Part shown: positions 8,441-18,853 of the stretch, in pieces
How positions within the stretch are numbered: the first letter of the stretch is position 1
Layout: each line of letters opens with the position of its first letter
From: Phaeoceros laevis
Lineage: Eukaryota; Anthocerotophyta; Anthocerotopsida; Notothyladales
DNA: 35,405 bases
Direction of reading: 5' to 3'
Assembly: GCA_049999765.1 (NCBI GenBank)
Contig: JBNGIQ010009164.1
Location: 1 to 35,405 of the forward strand
Made by a program: the position numbers and the translations under genes
Notes under the pieces: model-generated
Seen by the model: only the letters and a program-made list of their open reading frames with translations
What the model was told of the DNA's origin: nothing
The model's database searches: none

Positions 8441-11400
8441 GTAGGACATCTTTTGTCCCCAACAAGAAACGTATGCACCACTCCTCCCATGTCAGTCAAC
8501 CAGCTCTGTCCTGGTTTCTTCCATGCCCCCAACCTCTTCCTCCTTGCCTGCATTTCCTTTGCTGCGTCCCACATCTGAACGCTTGCATAAATGTTGGACA
8601 TCAACACATAAGATGTCGAGTCTTTCTCATCCACGCTGACTGCACCCTTGAAAGCATGTTGTCCAATCTCGACGTTCCTCCACTTTCTACAAGCGCCTAA
8701 AAGAGTTTGCCAAACAATACTATTAAGTTGGAAAGGCATGGTTTTGGCCATCTGTAGCGCCTCATGCAGATGACCTGCACGCCCCAGCAGATCTACCATG
8801 CATATGAAGTGCTCCACAGTTGGACTGATGCCATAATCTGTCCTCATCGCGTCGAAGTATTCTCGGCCACTCTCTACTAGACCCACATGACTGCACACTG
8901 TCAGCACACAAAGAAAGGTGATACCGTCAGGCTTTGTGCCTTCCTGTCTCATCCTGTCAAGCAAGTCAAACACAACATCGCTGTCTCCTTGGCGGGCATA
9001 TCCACCCAGAAGTGCATTCCATGCCTCCAAGGTTCTTTCACTCAGGGAATCAAACACCTGCTGTGAATCAAACATGCTACCACACTTTGCGTACATATTT
9101 ACCACTGCACCTCCCACCCCAGGATCAGCTCGCAATCCTCCTTCCTGAATCTGTGCATGGAGCTGCTTTCCCAAAGGCAGAGCTGCTGCAAGTGCACATG
9201 CTTGCAGCAGGCACACATATGTACCAGAATCAGGAGGGAGGCCTTCCTGTTGCATACTCCTGTAAAGCCTAAGAGCTTCCTCACCCATGCCCTGCTGGGC
9301 ATACCCTGCAAGAATTGCATTCCAAGCTACAACATTCCTGATTGGTAGCTTATCAAACACTCTGCGAGCTTTTTCTAAGCTGCCGCACTTTGCATACATG
9401 TTGACCAAGCTGCCACCTAGAACCACATCCTCTTGCAATCCTCGTCCTTCGATCTGTTCATGCAGCTGCTTTCCCTCATCAAGGGCTCCTGCACCTACAC
9501 TGGCACATGCCTGTAGAAGGCATACATAAGTAACAGAATTGGGAGAAGACAGCTCTTCCTGTTGCATATTCATGTACAGATCAAGGGCTTGCTGACCCAT
9601 CCCGTGCTCAACAAAACCTGTAATCATCGCAGTCCATGTGACAACATTCCTGGCTGGAAGTATGTCAAACACACGGCGAGCATTAAGTACGCTACCACAC
9701 TTAGCATACATATTTACCAGGCTGCCGCCTACAACTACATCTTCTAGCAATCCTATTTCTTCAATCTCTGCATGCAGCTGCTCTCCCTGAAGAAGGGCTG
9801 CCCCACCCACACTTGCACATGCCTGCAGCAGGCATACATATGTAACAGAATTGGGAGGAGTGAGGCCTTCTAGTTGCATACTCCTGTAAACACCAAGCGC
9901 TTCCTGACCCAGCCCCTGCTGGGCATACCCTGCAATTAGTGCTGTCCATGTTACAACATCCTTATCTGAAAGTTTGTTGAACACGATGCGAGCATCCTCT
10001 AAGCTACCGCACTTTGCATACATGTTAACCAAGCTGCCACCTAGAACCATATCCACTTTCAGCCTTTGTTCTTCAATTAGTGCATGCAGCTGTTTTCCCT
10101 CGTGAAGAGCTCCTACACCTACGCCGGCACATGCCTGCAGCAGGCAAACGTATATAACAGAATTGGTAAGAGTGAGGCCCTCCTGCTGCATCCTGTGGTA
10201 AAGACTAAGGGCTTCCAGACCCATCCCCTGCTGGGCATAACCTGCAAGCATTGTGGTCCATGCTACAACGTTCCTCTCTGGAAGTTCGTCAAACACACTC
10301 CGAGCATCCTCCAGGCTTCCACACTTCGCATACATATGCACTAAGCTGCCACCGAGGAGAACATCCTCCTCAAGTCCTCGTTCTTTAAGAAGGGCATGTA
10401 GATGCCTTCCCTCATCAAGAGCTCCTACACCTACGCTAGCACATGCCTGTAGCAGGCAAACATAAGTAATAGAATCAGCACCACTGAAGCCTTCTTGTTC
10501 CATAGTCCTGAAAAAATTAAGGGCTTCCTGAAGCATCCCGTGTTGGGCATACCCTGCAAGCATTGCTGTCCATGCTACAACATTCCTCTCTGGGAGATTG
10601 TCAAACACGACACGGGCATCCTCCAAGCTGCTGCACTTCGCGTACATGTTAACCAAGCTACCGCCTAGAACCACATCTGCTTGCAGTCCTCGTTCTTCAA
10701 TCTGTGCATGCAGCTGCTTCCCCTCAACAAGAGCTCCTAAACCTACACTAGCACATGCCTGCAGCAGGCATACATATGTAATAGAATCAGGAAGACTGAG
10801 GCCTTCCTGTTGCATTCTTCTATAAAGACCAAGGGCTTCCTGACCCATCCCCTGCTGGACATACCCTGCTATCATTGCGGTCCAAGTTACAACATCCCTG
10901 TCCAACAGTTTGTCGAACATGATGCGAGCCTCTTTTAAGCTACCACACTTTGCATACATGTTAACCAAGCTGCCCCCCAGAATCATATCCACTTGTAGCC
11001 CTCGCTCTTTGATCTGTGCATGGAGCTGCTCACCCTTATTACGAGCTCCTACACCTACATTTGCACATGCCTGCAGTAGGCATACATACGTAGTGGAATT
11101 TGGACTAAGGCCTTCCTGCAGCATTTTGCTGTAAAGACTAAGGGCTTCCTGACCCATCCCCAGCTGCGCATACCCTGCAATCATTGCGTTCCATGTTACA
11201 ATACTCTTCTCTGGAAGTTTGTCGAACAGTATCTGAGCATCCTCTAAGCTCCCACACTTTGCATACATGTTAACCAAGCTGACTCCTAGAACCCTGTCCT
11301 CCTGCAGGCCCCGGTCTTCAATTTGAGCATGCAGCTGCTTTCCCTCATGACAAGCTCCTACACCTACAGTGGCACAACCTTGTAGCAGGCTTACATATGT

Positions 11401-12999
11401 TACACAATCAGGAGAGAGGCCTTCTTGTTGCATACCCCTGTAAAGACTGAGAGCTTCCCGACACATTCCCTGCTGGGCATACCCGCCAATCATCACATTC
11501 CATGCTACAAGACTTCTCTCTGGAAGTTCGTTGAACAGTCTGCGAGCATCATCTATGCTACCACACTTTGCATACATGTTGACCAAGCTGATCCCTACAT
11601 CCCCGTCTTGCTGCAGTCCTCTATTTTTTATCTGCGCATGCAGCTGCTTTCCATCATCTAGAGCTCGTACACCTACACTAGCACACGCCTGTAGCAGGCC
11701 TACATATGTGACAGAATTGGGAGAAGTGAGCCCTTCCTGCTGCATACTTTTGTATATACGAAGGGCTTCCTGACCCATCCCATGCTGCGCATACCCTGCA
11801 ATCATCGTGGTCCATGTCACAACATCCCTGTTCAACAGTTTGTCAAACAGTCGGCGAGCATCCACTAAGCTACCGCACTTTGCATACATGTTAACCAGCC
11901 CAACTTGAACAAATCTATCTGGCTTCCCTGGAGACGTACGAATATGGGCGTGGACCTCCTTCCCGGCAACTAAATCTCCCGCAGCGGCACAAGCTTTCAG
12001 AACTGCTGAATAGATACGGTCGTCGGGTTTAACGGTACTTGACTCGCGCATTTGTCGATACAGTCGTATAGCCTCGGCAGCCTCGGCGGGCTCTCCATGT
12101 CTAGCATATGCAAAGATGATGGTAGCCCAATTATAGGCGTCCGGTATAGAGACTTTGATAAACACCTGCATTGCTTCCTCCAACATCCCATGCGAAGCGT
12201 ACAGACCGATGAGGTGGGTAGCCAAGAATGCGTCTCCCTCGTATCCGCTTTTGACAGTGAGAGCATGGATGCGTCTGCCCAAATGCAGGTCCTTGTCCCT
12301 GATGGACATCTTGAGGGGACGATAAAACAGATTGTTGGGTACATGTCCCCGCTGCACGAGTAGGTCCAATATATCCACAGCGTCAGAAGTGCGTCCAGCC
12401 TCACAGAGTTTCCTGCACGTTCCGAGCTCCAAGTGGCCCTCATGTCCTGCAAAAGCTCCATACCCTTTAACTGAGGTGGACCCAGACTCGGGGGTCATCT
12501 TCGTTCCAACGTCCAACGGGGCTAGCTGCGACTCCACCCAAGCAGGTTTTGACCGATTGTTTAACCACAGAGCAACCTCGGTCTGCTTGTGTTTGAAATC
12601 AGGATGCCGGGGGGTCCGCTTGCTCCGTCTGCTGTCCCACCACTGTGTCGGATCCGTAAAGAAGTGTTTGCATGAGTCCTCCTGCAGCTGTTCTGGACGA
12701 ATTGCTTCCTGTCCAGATGATGCGCAACATTTTGAGCGCCTCACCTTCCCCGCCGAACGGCCCGGGGCTTCAATCCCACCACTTTCAGGCAATAGTCCCT
12801 GCACGCGCTGTCTCAGTTGGATTGGCGGTAAACAAGGACAAAATCCCGCGCAGGTCAGCTTGAAATCTAGTCCGGAGGCCATCATCAAGAGTTGAGCGCG
12901 TCGCTCCCACTTTCCGTCCTGAGTCCCCTGTGCCGCTGCGGCCAAACCTGCCGCTCCCTTACTGCCCTCGCATGATTTGTTGCTGCACATGGAAGCCAT
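8416..12999 (-). CDS. PPR gene 1: giant PLS-class PPR protein with N-terminal PDF-like motif and truncated DYW
   Basis: The frame from ATG 12999 gives 1527 residues without introns; the frame stays open a little further upstream but with no ATG. Order: a presequence-like N-terminus; a PDF-like motif at residues 112-160; eleven PLS triplets (recognised by SLVNMYAKCGS-type S motifs) with a unit of about 103 residues; a terminal P2-L2-S2-E1-E2 region; and the start of the DYW region (PG box KKPGQSWLTDMGG). It ends VGDKRCPTAKAPMLG because of a frameshift. PLS proteins bind organellar transcripts about one base per repeat; without the DYW it could bind but not deaminate, unless a deaminase is supplied in trans. 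It is the 5'-to-3' last member of the tandem cluster and has the longest array. It may be a pseudogene, but about 1500 codons without a stop argue for recent or continuing selection. Confidence 0.85.
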   Translation of the reverse strand: MASMCSNKSCEGSKGAAGLAAAAQGTQDGKWERRAQLLMMASGLDFKLTCAGFCPCLPPIQLRQRVQGLLPESGGIEAPGRSAGKVRRSKCCASSGQEAIRPEQLQEDSCKHFFTDPTQWWDSRRSKRTPRHPDFKHKQTEVALWLNNRSKPAWVESQLAPLDVGTKMTPESGSTSVKGYGAFAGHEGHLELGTCRKLCEAGRTSDAVDILDLLVQRGHVPNNLFYRPLKMSIRDKDLHLGRRIHALTVKSGYEGDAFLATHLIGLYASHGMLEEAMQVFIKVSIPDAYNWATIIFAYARHGEPAEAAEAIRLYRQMRESSTVKPDDRIYSAVLKACAAAGDLVAGKEVHAHIRTSPGKPDRFVQVGLVNMYAKCGSLVDARRLFDKLLNRDVVTWTTMIAGYAQHGMGQEALRIYKSMQQEGLTSPNSVTYVGLLQACASVGVRALDDGKQLHAQIKNRGLQQDGDVGISLVNMYAKCGSIDDARRLFNELPERSLVAWNVMIGGYAQQGMCREALSLYRGMQQEGLSPDCVTYVSLLQGCATVGVGACHEGKQLHAQIEDRGLQEDRVLGVSLVNMYAKCGSLEDAQILFDKLPEKSIVTWNAMIAGYAQLGMGQEALSLYSKMLQEGLSPNSTTYVCLLQACANVGVGARNKGEQLHAQIKERGLQVDMILGGSLVNMYAKCGSLKEARIMFDKLLDRDVVTWTAMIAGYVQQGMGQEALGLYRRMQQEGLSLPDSITYVCLLQACASVGLGALVEGKQLHAQIEERGLQADVVLGGSLVNMYAKCSSLEDARVVFDNLPERNVVAWTAMLAGYAQHGMLQEALNFFRTMEQEGFSGADSITYVCLLQACASVGVGALDEGRHLHALLKERGLEEDVLLGGSLVHMYAKCGSLEDARSVFDELPERNVVAWTTMLAGYAQQGMGLEALSLYHRMQQEGLTLTNSVIYVCLLQACAGVGVGALHEGKQLHALIEEQRLKVDMVLGGSLVNMYAKCGSLEDARIVFNKLSDKDVVTWTALIAGYAQQGLGQEALGVYRSMQLEGLTPPNSVTYVCLLQACASVGGAALLQGEQLHAEIEEIGLLEDVVVGGSLVNMYAKCGSVLNARRVFDILPARNVVTWTAMITGFVEHGMGQQALDLYMNMQQEELSSPNSVTYVCLLQACASVGAGALDEGKQLHEQIEGRGLQEDVVLGGSLVNMYAKCGSLEKARRVFDKLPIRNVVAWNAILAGYAQQGMGEEALRLYRSMQQEGLPPDSGTYVCLLQACALAAALPLGKQLHAQIQEGGLRADPGVGGAVVNMYAKCGSMFDSQQVFDSLSERTLEAWNALLGGYARQGDSDVVFDLLDRMRQEGTKPDGITFLCVLTVCSHVGLVESGREYFDAMRTDYGISPTVEHFICMVDLLGRAGHLHEALQMAKTMPFQLNSIVWQTLLGACRKWRNVEIGQHAFKGAVSVDEKDSTSYVLMSNIYASVQMWDAAKEMQARRKRLGAWKKPGQSWLTDMGGVVHTFLVGDKRCPTAKAPMLG
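12517..12666 (-). other. PDF-like motif of OSB type in PPR gene 1 (well preserved)
   Basis: Residues 112-160 of PPR gene 1 contain DPTQWWDSRRSKRTPRHPDF, then KHKQTEVALWLNN and KPAWVESQL. Plant OSB proteins (organellar single-stranded-DNA-binding) carry about 50-residue PDF motifs of this form: WWD-x-R-x2-K, PDFKHK, ALWL and a final W-V-x2-QL. The motif in OSBs is reported to take part in single-stranded DNA binding. Identification is from memory of the family. Here it precedes PPR repeats, and no OB-fold is visible. Confidence 0.65.
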
Positions 13000-14387
13000 C
13001 AAAATTTGAACATTTTCATTAATATTGGTTTCTCTCCATTTTCCATTTCTGTGGAGAGTCTGGAGACCTTGCACATGTTTGGGAATTTAGCTTATCTGAG
13101 CATGCATTTAGCTCATCTGAGCATGCCCAGGTACTTCGAAGCTTGAAGTTCGAACCGTCCGTCTATAGGTTGTCAGTTTCTCAATTACAGACAATGTGCT
13201 GCTAGTCGTTGTCAAAACTAAAATCCAGGTGTGAGGAAGAAGTCCAGCAACTTCAAAACACAATCCATTCTACTCGAGGGTGCCTCCAGACAAAGTTCTG
13301 CTGCAAGGACACCAATGGCTTACATGGTAGCATCCTATTCCAACGTTAGCGTTGAAGATAAACCAAGCTAGGAATTAGTGTGAGTCAGATATCATAACCA
13401 GAGTCTGAAATCTGACGATGGCTTCTTGGAACCAGCTCATGAATTGCCCAAGCTGCCATCACCAAAGGCCTAAGACAAGATGTACTGGACCTGACAGCAG
13501 GTGTGCAATGCAATCAGGCGAGAGAGAGTGACCAGTAGTGATAGGGCTGGAACAAAACTTCATTAAAACGTCAAGAACCAGAAGATATGTACATTTATGT
13601 TCATGCATAACCAAAATTGGCTAAAGGTTTCATCTCTGAAGCCCATCTCTTGAAGGACCCACAAGTCGGTCTTCAGGCGATATGAGAGAGCACAGGTGAG
13701 ATTCTCGAAGTTCTCCTCATCATCACGGTGGTGGCATCAGCGGCACTCTTGGCAGCCGTGAGAAGGCAACAAAAGCGCAGGCCACCTGCACGGGAAGGTT
13801 GTTGTACACGGACAAAATGGAAGATACTGTGAAAGAGAACAATGTCGTGCTTACCTTGAAAATTCAACCTAACGTTGGATTGGAACTCAAGAAACAGTCA
13901 AATGTCTAGCTTGACCTGACAGCCTTCTACTCAGGGAACTCCAGGTACGACAAGCTGCAAGCCCGCATTGGAAAGATAACTGCTATTCTCTAACACACAA
14001 GCAATGAATCTGTGCCCAACATACATTAATAAATGCATACAGAAGAAAATCATACCTCCAAGCCTCTGGTACAGCACCCGAAAGCCAAGCCGTATTAGCA
14101 GCATGTGACTCCCATTTTTGTCCCTCAAGTGGTTCGCTTCTTAATTCTGTTACCCCATACAGTAAAGATGCATGCTTCTTTTTACCAGCTGGCGGCAACT
14201 GCTTAAGAGAGATAGAGGCAGGTAGAACTACTTTCGGACGGAGATAGTACCTGAGATGGGGGCACAGCACCCTTCCACATCAAACTACCGCAGGTAATCA
14301 TCAATTTTGTCGCTGATGATCTGGTAGCAAGCCAGAGTGTGCTGGAAAGACCACCCGGCATTAGTGCCGCTCATTTCTAGCCATTAC
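13000..14387. other. Spacer between PPR genes 1 and 2
   Basis: It holds the 5' flank of gene 1 and the 3' flank of gene 2. A 21-base direct repeat, TTTAGCTYATCTGAGCATGC, is present at 13086 and 13107, directly upstream of gene 1. The stretch at about 14115-14270 is homologous to the 3' flank of gene 1. No further gene was found; short frames on both strands have no recognisable features. Confidence 0.45.
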
Positions 14388-17300
14388 CTACCAGTAGTCC
14401 CCACACGAACATTTTCCGTCGTTGTAGACATGGAAGCGACTTGCATCCCGGCAGATAATAGTTCGCTTTTCTACTTTTGATATGTAAGCTGTTGCTGTGT
14501 GACAATCCTCACAGACCCGAAGATTTTTCACTATCCGTATGATTGTCCCTTCAGGTGTCTTATTCAAAGCATACGCAATAGCCAATTTCTCACTGTGCCC
14601 GCACAGCTCAGCTTCCTTCTCATCATCCGATACGTCCACCAACGAAGAGTCGAGGTGGGGCACATACCCAGCTTTCTTCATTTTGGGGATTAGCTGTTCC
14701 AGCCTTGCATAGATACCTTCACTCTCCAGATGATTCTTGTCTCCCACGAGAAAAGTATGCACCATTCCTCCCATGTCAGTCCACCAGCTCTGGCCTGGCT
14801 TCTTCCATGCCCCCAATTTCTTTCTCCTTGCCTGCATCTCCTTTGCTGCTTCCCACATTCGAGCACTTGCATAAATGTTGGACATCAACACATAAGATGC
14901 AGCATCGTATTCATCCACGCTAACAGCACCTTTGAAAGCATGTTGCCCAATTTCAACGTTTTTCCACTTCCAACAAGAGCTTAATAAAGTATGCCACAGT
15001 GCTTCATCAGGTGGGAAAGGTATAGTCTGAGCCAATTGTAGGGCGTCATCCAGATGACCTGCACGACCAAGAAGATCCACCATGCATGTGAAATGCTCCA
15101 TGGTCGGACTAATGCCATAATCTGTCCTCATAACCTCAAAGTACTCTCGGCCCTTGTCCACTAGACCGACATGACTGCACACTGTCAACACACTAAGAAA
15201 GGTGATATCATCAGGCTGCATACCTTCAAATCTCAACCTGTCAAGCAAGTCAAACACAGCATCACTATCTCCATGTCGGGCATATCCACCAATAAGTGCA
15301 TTCCACGCTTCCAGGGTTCTTTCAGGCAACGAATCAAAAACCTGCTGTGAGTTAGACATGCTACCACACTTTGCATACATATTCACCACTGCAGTTCCCA
15401 CAGCCAAATCAGGATGCAATCCTCGGTCCTGAATCTGTGCATGCAGCTGCTCCCCCAGAGGGAGAGCTGCTACAGCTGCACATGTGCGCAGGAGGCATAC
15501 ATACGTCACAGAATCAGGAAGAGTTACGCCTTCCAGTTGCATTGTGCTGTAAAGACTGAGGGCTTCCCAACCCATTCCCTGCTGCGCATAACCTGCAAGC
15601 ATTGCAGTCCATGCTACAACATTTCTCTCTGGAAGTTTGTCAAACACACTGCGAGCATCCTCTAAACTCCCACACTTTGAATACATGTTAACCAAGCTGC
15701 CACCTACGACCATATCTTCTTGCAGTCCTCGTTCTCTGATCTGCGAGTGCAGTTGCTTTCCCTCATCAAGAGCTCCTACACCTACCCCAGCACATGCCTG
15801 CAGGAGGCATACATATGTAACAGAATCAGGAACACTGAGGCCTTCCTGTTGCATACTGCTGTATAGACGAAGGGCTTCCTGACCCAGCCCATGCTGAGCA
15901 TAACCTGCAAGCATTGCGGTCCAAGCTACAACATTCCTCTCTGGAAGTTTTTCAAACACGCTGCGAGCATCATCCAAGCTACCACAGTTCGCATACATGT
16001 TAACCAAGCTGCCACCCAGAACCACATCCTCATGCAGTCCTTGGTTTTTAATCTGGGCATGCAGCTGGTTTCCCTCATCAAGAGCTCCCGCACCCACACT
16101 AGCACATGCCTGCAGCAGGCATACATATGTTATATAATCAGGGGTGAGGCCTTCCTGTTGCATATTCCTATAAAGACTGAGGGCTTTCTGACCCATCCCC
16201 TGCCGGGCATATCCTGCAATCATTGCAGTCCATGTTACAACACTCCTGTCTGAAAGTGTCTCGAACAGTTTGCCAGCATCCTCTAAGCTCCCGCACTTTA
16301 CATACATGTTCACCAAGCTGGCTCCCAGAACTACATTCTCCTGCAGTCCCTGTTCTTTGATCTGTGCATGCAACTGCTTTCCCTCATCGAGAGCTTCTAC
16401 ACCCACACTGGAACATGCCTGCAAAAGGCACACATATGTGACAGAATTGGGAAGAGCGATGCCTTCCTGTTGCATAGAGTTGTAGAGTCTAAGGGCTTCC
16501 TCACCCAGTCCCTGCTGCGCATAACCTGCAAGAATTGCGTTCCATGCTACCACATTCCTTGCTGGAAGTTTGTCAAACAGTCTGCGAGCATGCTCTAAGC
16601 TCCCACACTTCACATACATGTTAACCAAGCTGCCGCCTAGAACCACATCCTCTTGCAGTCTTTGTCTTTTGATCTCTGCATGCAGCTGCTTTCCCTCATC
16701 AAGTGACTCCACACCTAGACTAGCACATGCCTGCAGCAAGCACACATATGTAACAGAATCGGCAGGAGTGAGGCCTTCTTGTTGCATAGTCTTGTAAAGG
16801 CCAAGGGCTTCCTGACCCATCCCCTGCTGGGCATACCCTGCAAGCATAGCATTATACGCTACGACATCTCTGTGTGAAAGTTTGTCAAACACTCTGCGAG
16901 CATCCTCTAAGCTGCGGCACTTTGCATACATGTTAACCAGCCCAGCTTGAACAAATCTATCTGGCTGCCCTGGACTCTCAAGAATATGAGTATGAACCTC
17001 CTTTCCGGCAACTATATCTCCCGCAGAGGCACAAGCTTTCAGAACTGCTGAATAGATACGGTCGTCCCGTGTAACGGTACTTGACTCGCACATTTGTCGA
17101 TACAGCCGTATAGCCTCAGCAGCCTCAGCCTGTCCATGCCTAGCATATGCGAAAATGATGGTAGCCCAATTATAGGCATCCGGTGTCGAGACTTTGGTAA
17201 ACACCTGCATTGCTTCCTCCAGCCTCCCAAGCGAAGCGTACATTCCGATGAGGTGGGTTGCCAAGAACGCGTCTCCTTCGTACCCGCTTTTGACAGTGAG

Positions 17301-17825
17301 AACATGGAGACGCTTGCTCAAAACCATGTCCTTGTCCTTTATGCACCTCTTGAGGGCATGATAGAATATACTTTTGGGTATATGGCATGCTTGCTGCACC
17401 AGTAGGTCCAATGCATCCACAGCATCCGAAATGAGTCCATCCTCACAAAGTTGCCTGCACATGTCGACATCTAAATGGCCCTCACGTGCCATAAAAGCTT
17501 GGAGTGAGGTGGACCCAGGCTCAGAAGTGGTCTTCATCCCAAATTCCAACGGGACAGGCTGCCAGTACACCCAAGGAGGCTTCTGTTGATTGTTCATCCA
17601 TAGCGCAACCTTTAACTCCTCTTTCGATTCCAAATGCCAGGTGGTCGTCTTGCTCCGTCTGTAGTCCCACCACTGTTCTGGATCTGCAAACAACTGTTTC
17701 CATTCGAGCTGTTCTGGAGGCGTCAAATTCTGTCCACCGGATGCAGGACTTTTTGCCCACAACACCTTTCCTGCTGAGCTGCTCAGAGATTCAAACCCAC
17801 CAATCTCAGGCACCAGTCTTTGCAT
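14388..17825 (-). CDS. PPR gene 2: PLS-class DYW protein with degenerate PDF-like motif
   Basis: The intronless frame from ATG 17825 gives 1145 residues. A degraded PDF-like segment is at residues 43-92; seven PLS triplets follow, then P2-L2-S2, E1, E2 and a complete DYW domain. In the DYW, HSE (residues 1077-1079) and CEDC (Cys 1105 and 1108) form the deaminase zinc site with catalytic Glu, and the protein ends CSCGDYW. DYW domains deaminate cytidine to uridine in organellar RNA at sites chosen by the PPR tract. An in-frame TGA lies four codons upstream of the ATG, although the DNA beyond it is homologous to coding sequence of gene 1, so the start has probably moved inward. Whether the remaining N-terminus targets an organelle cannot be judged by eye; an upstream exon is possible. 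Confidence 0.9.
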   Translation of the reverse strand: MQRLVPEIGGFESLSSSAGKVLWAKSPASGGQNLTPPEQLEWKQLFADPEQWWDYRRSKTTTWHLESKEELKVALWMNNQQKPPWVYWQPVPLEFGMKTTSEPGSTSLQAFMAREGHLDVDMCRQLCEDGLISDAVDALDLLVQQACHIPKSIFYHALKRCIKDKDMVLSKRLHVLTVKSGYEGDAFLATHLIGMYASLGRLEEAMQVFTKVSTPDAYNWATIIFAYARHGQAEAAEAIRLYRQMCESSTVTRDDRIYSAVLKACASAGDIVAGKEVHTHILESPGQPDRFVQAGLVNMYAKCRSLEDARRVFDKLSHRDVVAYNAMLAGYAQQGMGQEALGLYKTMQQEGLTPADSVTYVCLLQACASLGVESLDEGKQLHAEIKRQRLQEDVVLGGSLVNMYVKCGSLEHARRLFDKLPARNVVAWNAILAGYAQQGLGEEALRLYNSMQQEGIALPNSVTYVCLLQACSSVGVEALDEGKQLHAQIKEQGLQENVVLGASLVNMYVKCGSLEDAGKLFETLSDRSVVTWTAMIAGYARQGMGQKALSLYRNMQQEGLTPDYITYVCLLQACASVGAGALDEGNQLHAQIKNQGLHEDVVLGGSLVNMYANCGSLDDARSVFEKLPERNVVAWTAMLAGYAQHGLGQEALRLYSSMQQEGLSVPDSVTYVCLLQACAGVGVGALDEGKQLHSQIRERGLQEDMVVGGSLVNMYSKCGSLEDARSVFDKLPERNVVAWTAMLAGYAQQGMGWEALSLYSTMQLEGVTLPDSVTYVCLLRTCAAVAALPLGEQLHAQIQDRGLHPDLAVGTAVVNMYAKCGSMSNSQQVFDSLPERTLEAWNALIGGYARHGDSDAVFDLLDRLRFEGMQPDDITFLSVLTVCSHVGLVDKGREYFEVMRTDYGISPTMEHFTCMVDLLGRAGHLDDALQLAQTIPFPPDEALWHTLLSSCWKWKNVEIGQHAFKGAVSVDEYDAASYVLMSNIYASARMWEAAKEMQARRKKLGAWKKPGQSWWTDMGGMVHTFLVGDKNHLESEGIYARLEQLIPKMKKAGYVPHLDSSLVDVSDDEKEAELCGHSEKLAIAYALNKTPEGTIIRIVKNLRVCEDCHTATAYISKVEKRTIICRDASRFHVYNDGKCSCGDYW
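17550..17699 (-). other. Degenerate PDF-like motif in PPR gene 2
   Basis: FADPEQWWDYRRSK and VALWMNNQQKPPWV keep both flanks of the motif, but the central PDFKHK is replaced by LESKEE and one residue is lost. The core that names the motif is therefore gone while the protein stays in frame. Confidence 0.6.
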
Positions 17826-17950
17826 GGCGCTGCCTCAGTGAGGGATTGGTGGCAAACAGGTACCGATTACCGCGTCGGTCAGCTTGAGATTCTGTCCAGC
17901 GGCCATCATACAAGAGCTATCTGCACACTCGATATCCTTGTGTTGGCCTT
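17826..17950 (-). pseudogene. Former N-terminal coding sequence upstream of PPR gene 2
   Basis: Read toward the gene, MMAAGQNLKLTDAVIGTCLP followed by PIPH then TGA aligns with MMASGLDFKLTCAGFCPCLP and PIQLRQ inside gene 1. Small indels between the two separate the old frame from the present ATG. It probably serves as 5' UTR now, or holds an unrecognised intron junction. Confidence 0.55.
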
Positions 17951-18492
17951 GTCGTATGTGTAGCCAGCTCAACGACATGCTCGTCGTGAGTCTGAGGAAA
18001 GCTAGAGCTCCAGATTCGCAGTTCCTGCCGCATACCACGGCTCGTCTGGATGCATTCCTTCACCCACCCACCTGCTCAAAGCTCCATAGCTGCACCATTC
18101 ACCCAACCAAGTGGTGCTGAGGTGCTGATAAGGTGAGCAACCCCAGTCACACTCGAAGAGTAGACGTTGCACGAAATTATGCGTTCGGGTTCTGCTCAAT
18201 TGGAGAGTTCTGCATGATCGCGTGAACTTCTGTGCCCCTCAACAATTTCGGATGCCTTACATGAAAAGAGCTGCAAGGTCCTAACTGTAAAAGTCGTGTC
18301 CCCTTTGCCCCTCCCGCTATCGAAGGCGCAACCAGCCCTGTTTGGCGCCGTCCTCCTTGACGAAGGTGGGAGGGTCGGTCCTAACCTGCCAGCTCGAAAC
18401 CCAGTACAGCGGCCAGTATCAAGACGTAGCTGCTTCGCTCCGTTATCCCGGCCAGCCGAAGGCGCGTCCAGCAGGGCAACCCTAGAGTCGCG
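17951..18492. other. Spacer, no gene seen
   Basis: A GC-rich stretch (about 18290-18480) contains open frames on both strands without recognisable features. The 5' flank of PPR gene 2 lies here. No repeat or promoter motif was found that I would defend. Confidence 0.35.
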
Positions 18493-18731
18493 CCTGCACG
18501 GCAGGCAAACATACGCAGCAGAATCAAGAAACAATCAGGCCTTCCTGTTGCCGAATAGATGGGATTCATCACCCACAACATGCATCCCCTGCTGGTTGTA
18601 ACCTGCATCATCGCGTTCCATGCTGCAACATTCCTACTTTGAAGTGTGTAACTAAATCTTCCGCAGGGGGCGTGAGCTTAAAACACCTGCATAATAGTAG
18701 ACACAGTGGTTGACTCGCAAATCGGTCCAGA
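18493..18731 (-). pseudogene. Remnant of a fourth PPR gene copy with internal deletion
   Basis: On the minus strand, 18661-18731 aligns with the N-terminal segment of the genes that encodes SSTVKPDDRIYSAVLKACAA (compare 11985-12060). 18493-18660 aligns with a generic S-P-L unit (compare 20690-20590 and many others, including the complement of CTTCCTGTTGC). The two are directly joined, so the middle was deleted. Stops and indels occur throughout. It lies between genes 2 and 3, just beyond the stop codon of gene 3. Confidence 0.7.
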
Positions 18732-18853
18732 CGGATAAGCCGGGTGGCCTTCGAAGTGGGAGCATGGATCGCAAGTGAGATCATGGGACCATGGAAGCGA
18801 AGTGAGGGCCAGAAGAACAGCCATAAAGGTAGAGCTCGTTCTCAAGCCGATAC

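Noticed and set aside
9000-11990. Regular ~310-bp repeats could suggest a satellite or array element
   Set aside because: They are PPR PLS triplets within one continuous reading frame, not a CRISPR or non-coding satellite.
12332-12895. 187-codon + frame antisense to PPR gene 1, with similar antisense frames in genes 2 and 3
   Set aside because: They mirror the strongly periodic PPR coding sequence on the other strand and have no independent features.
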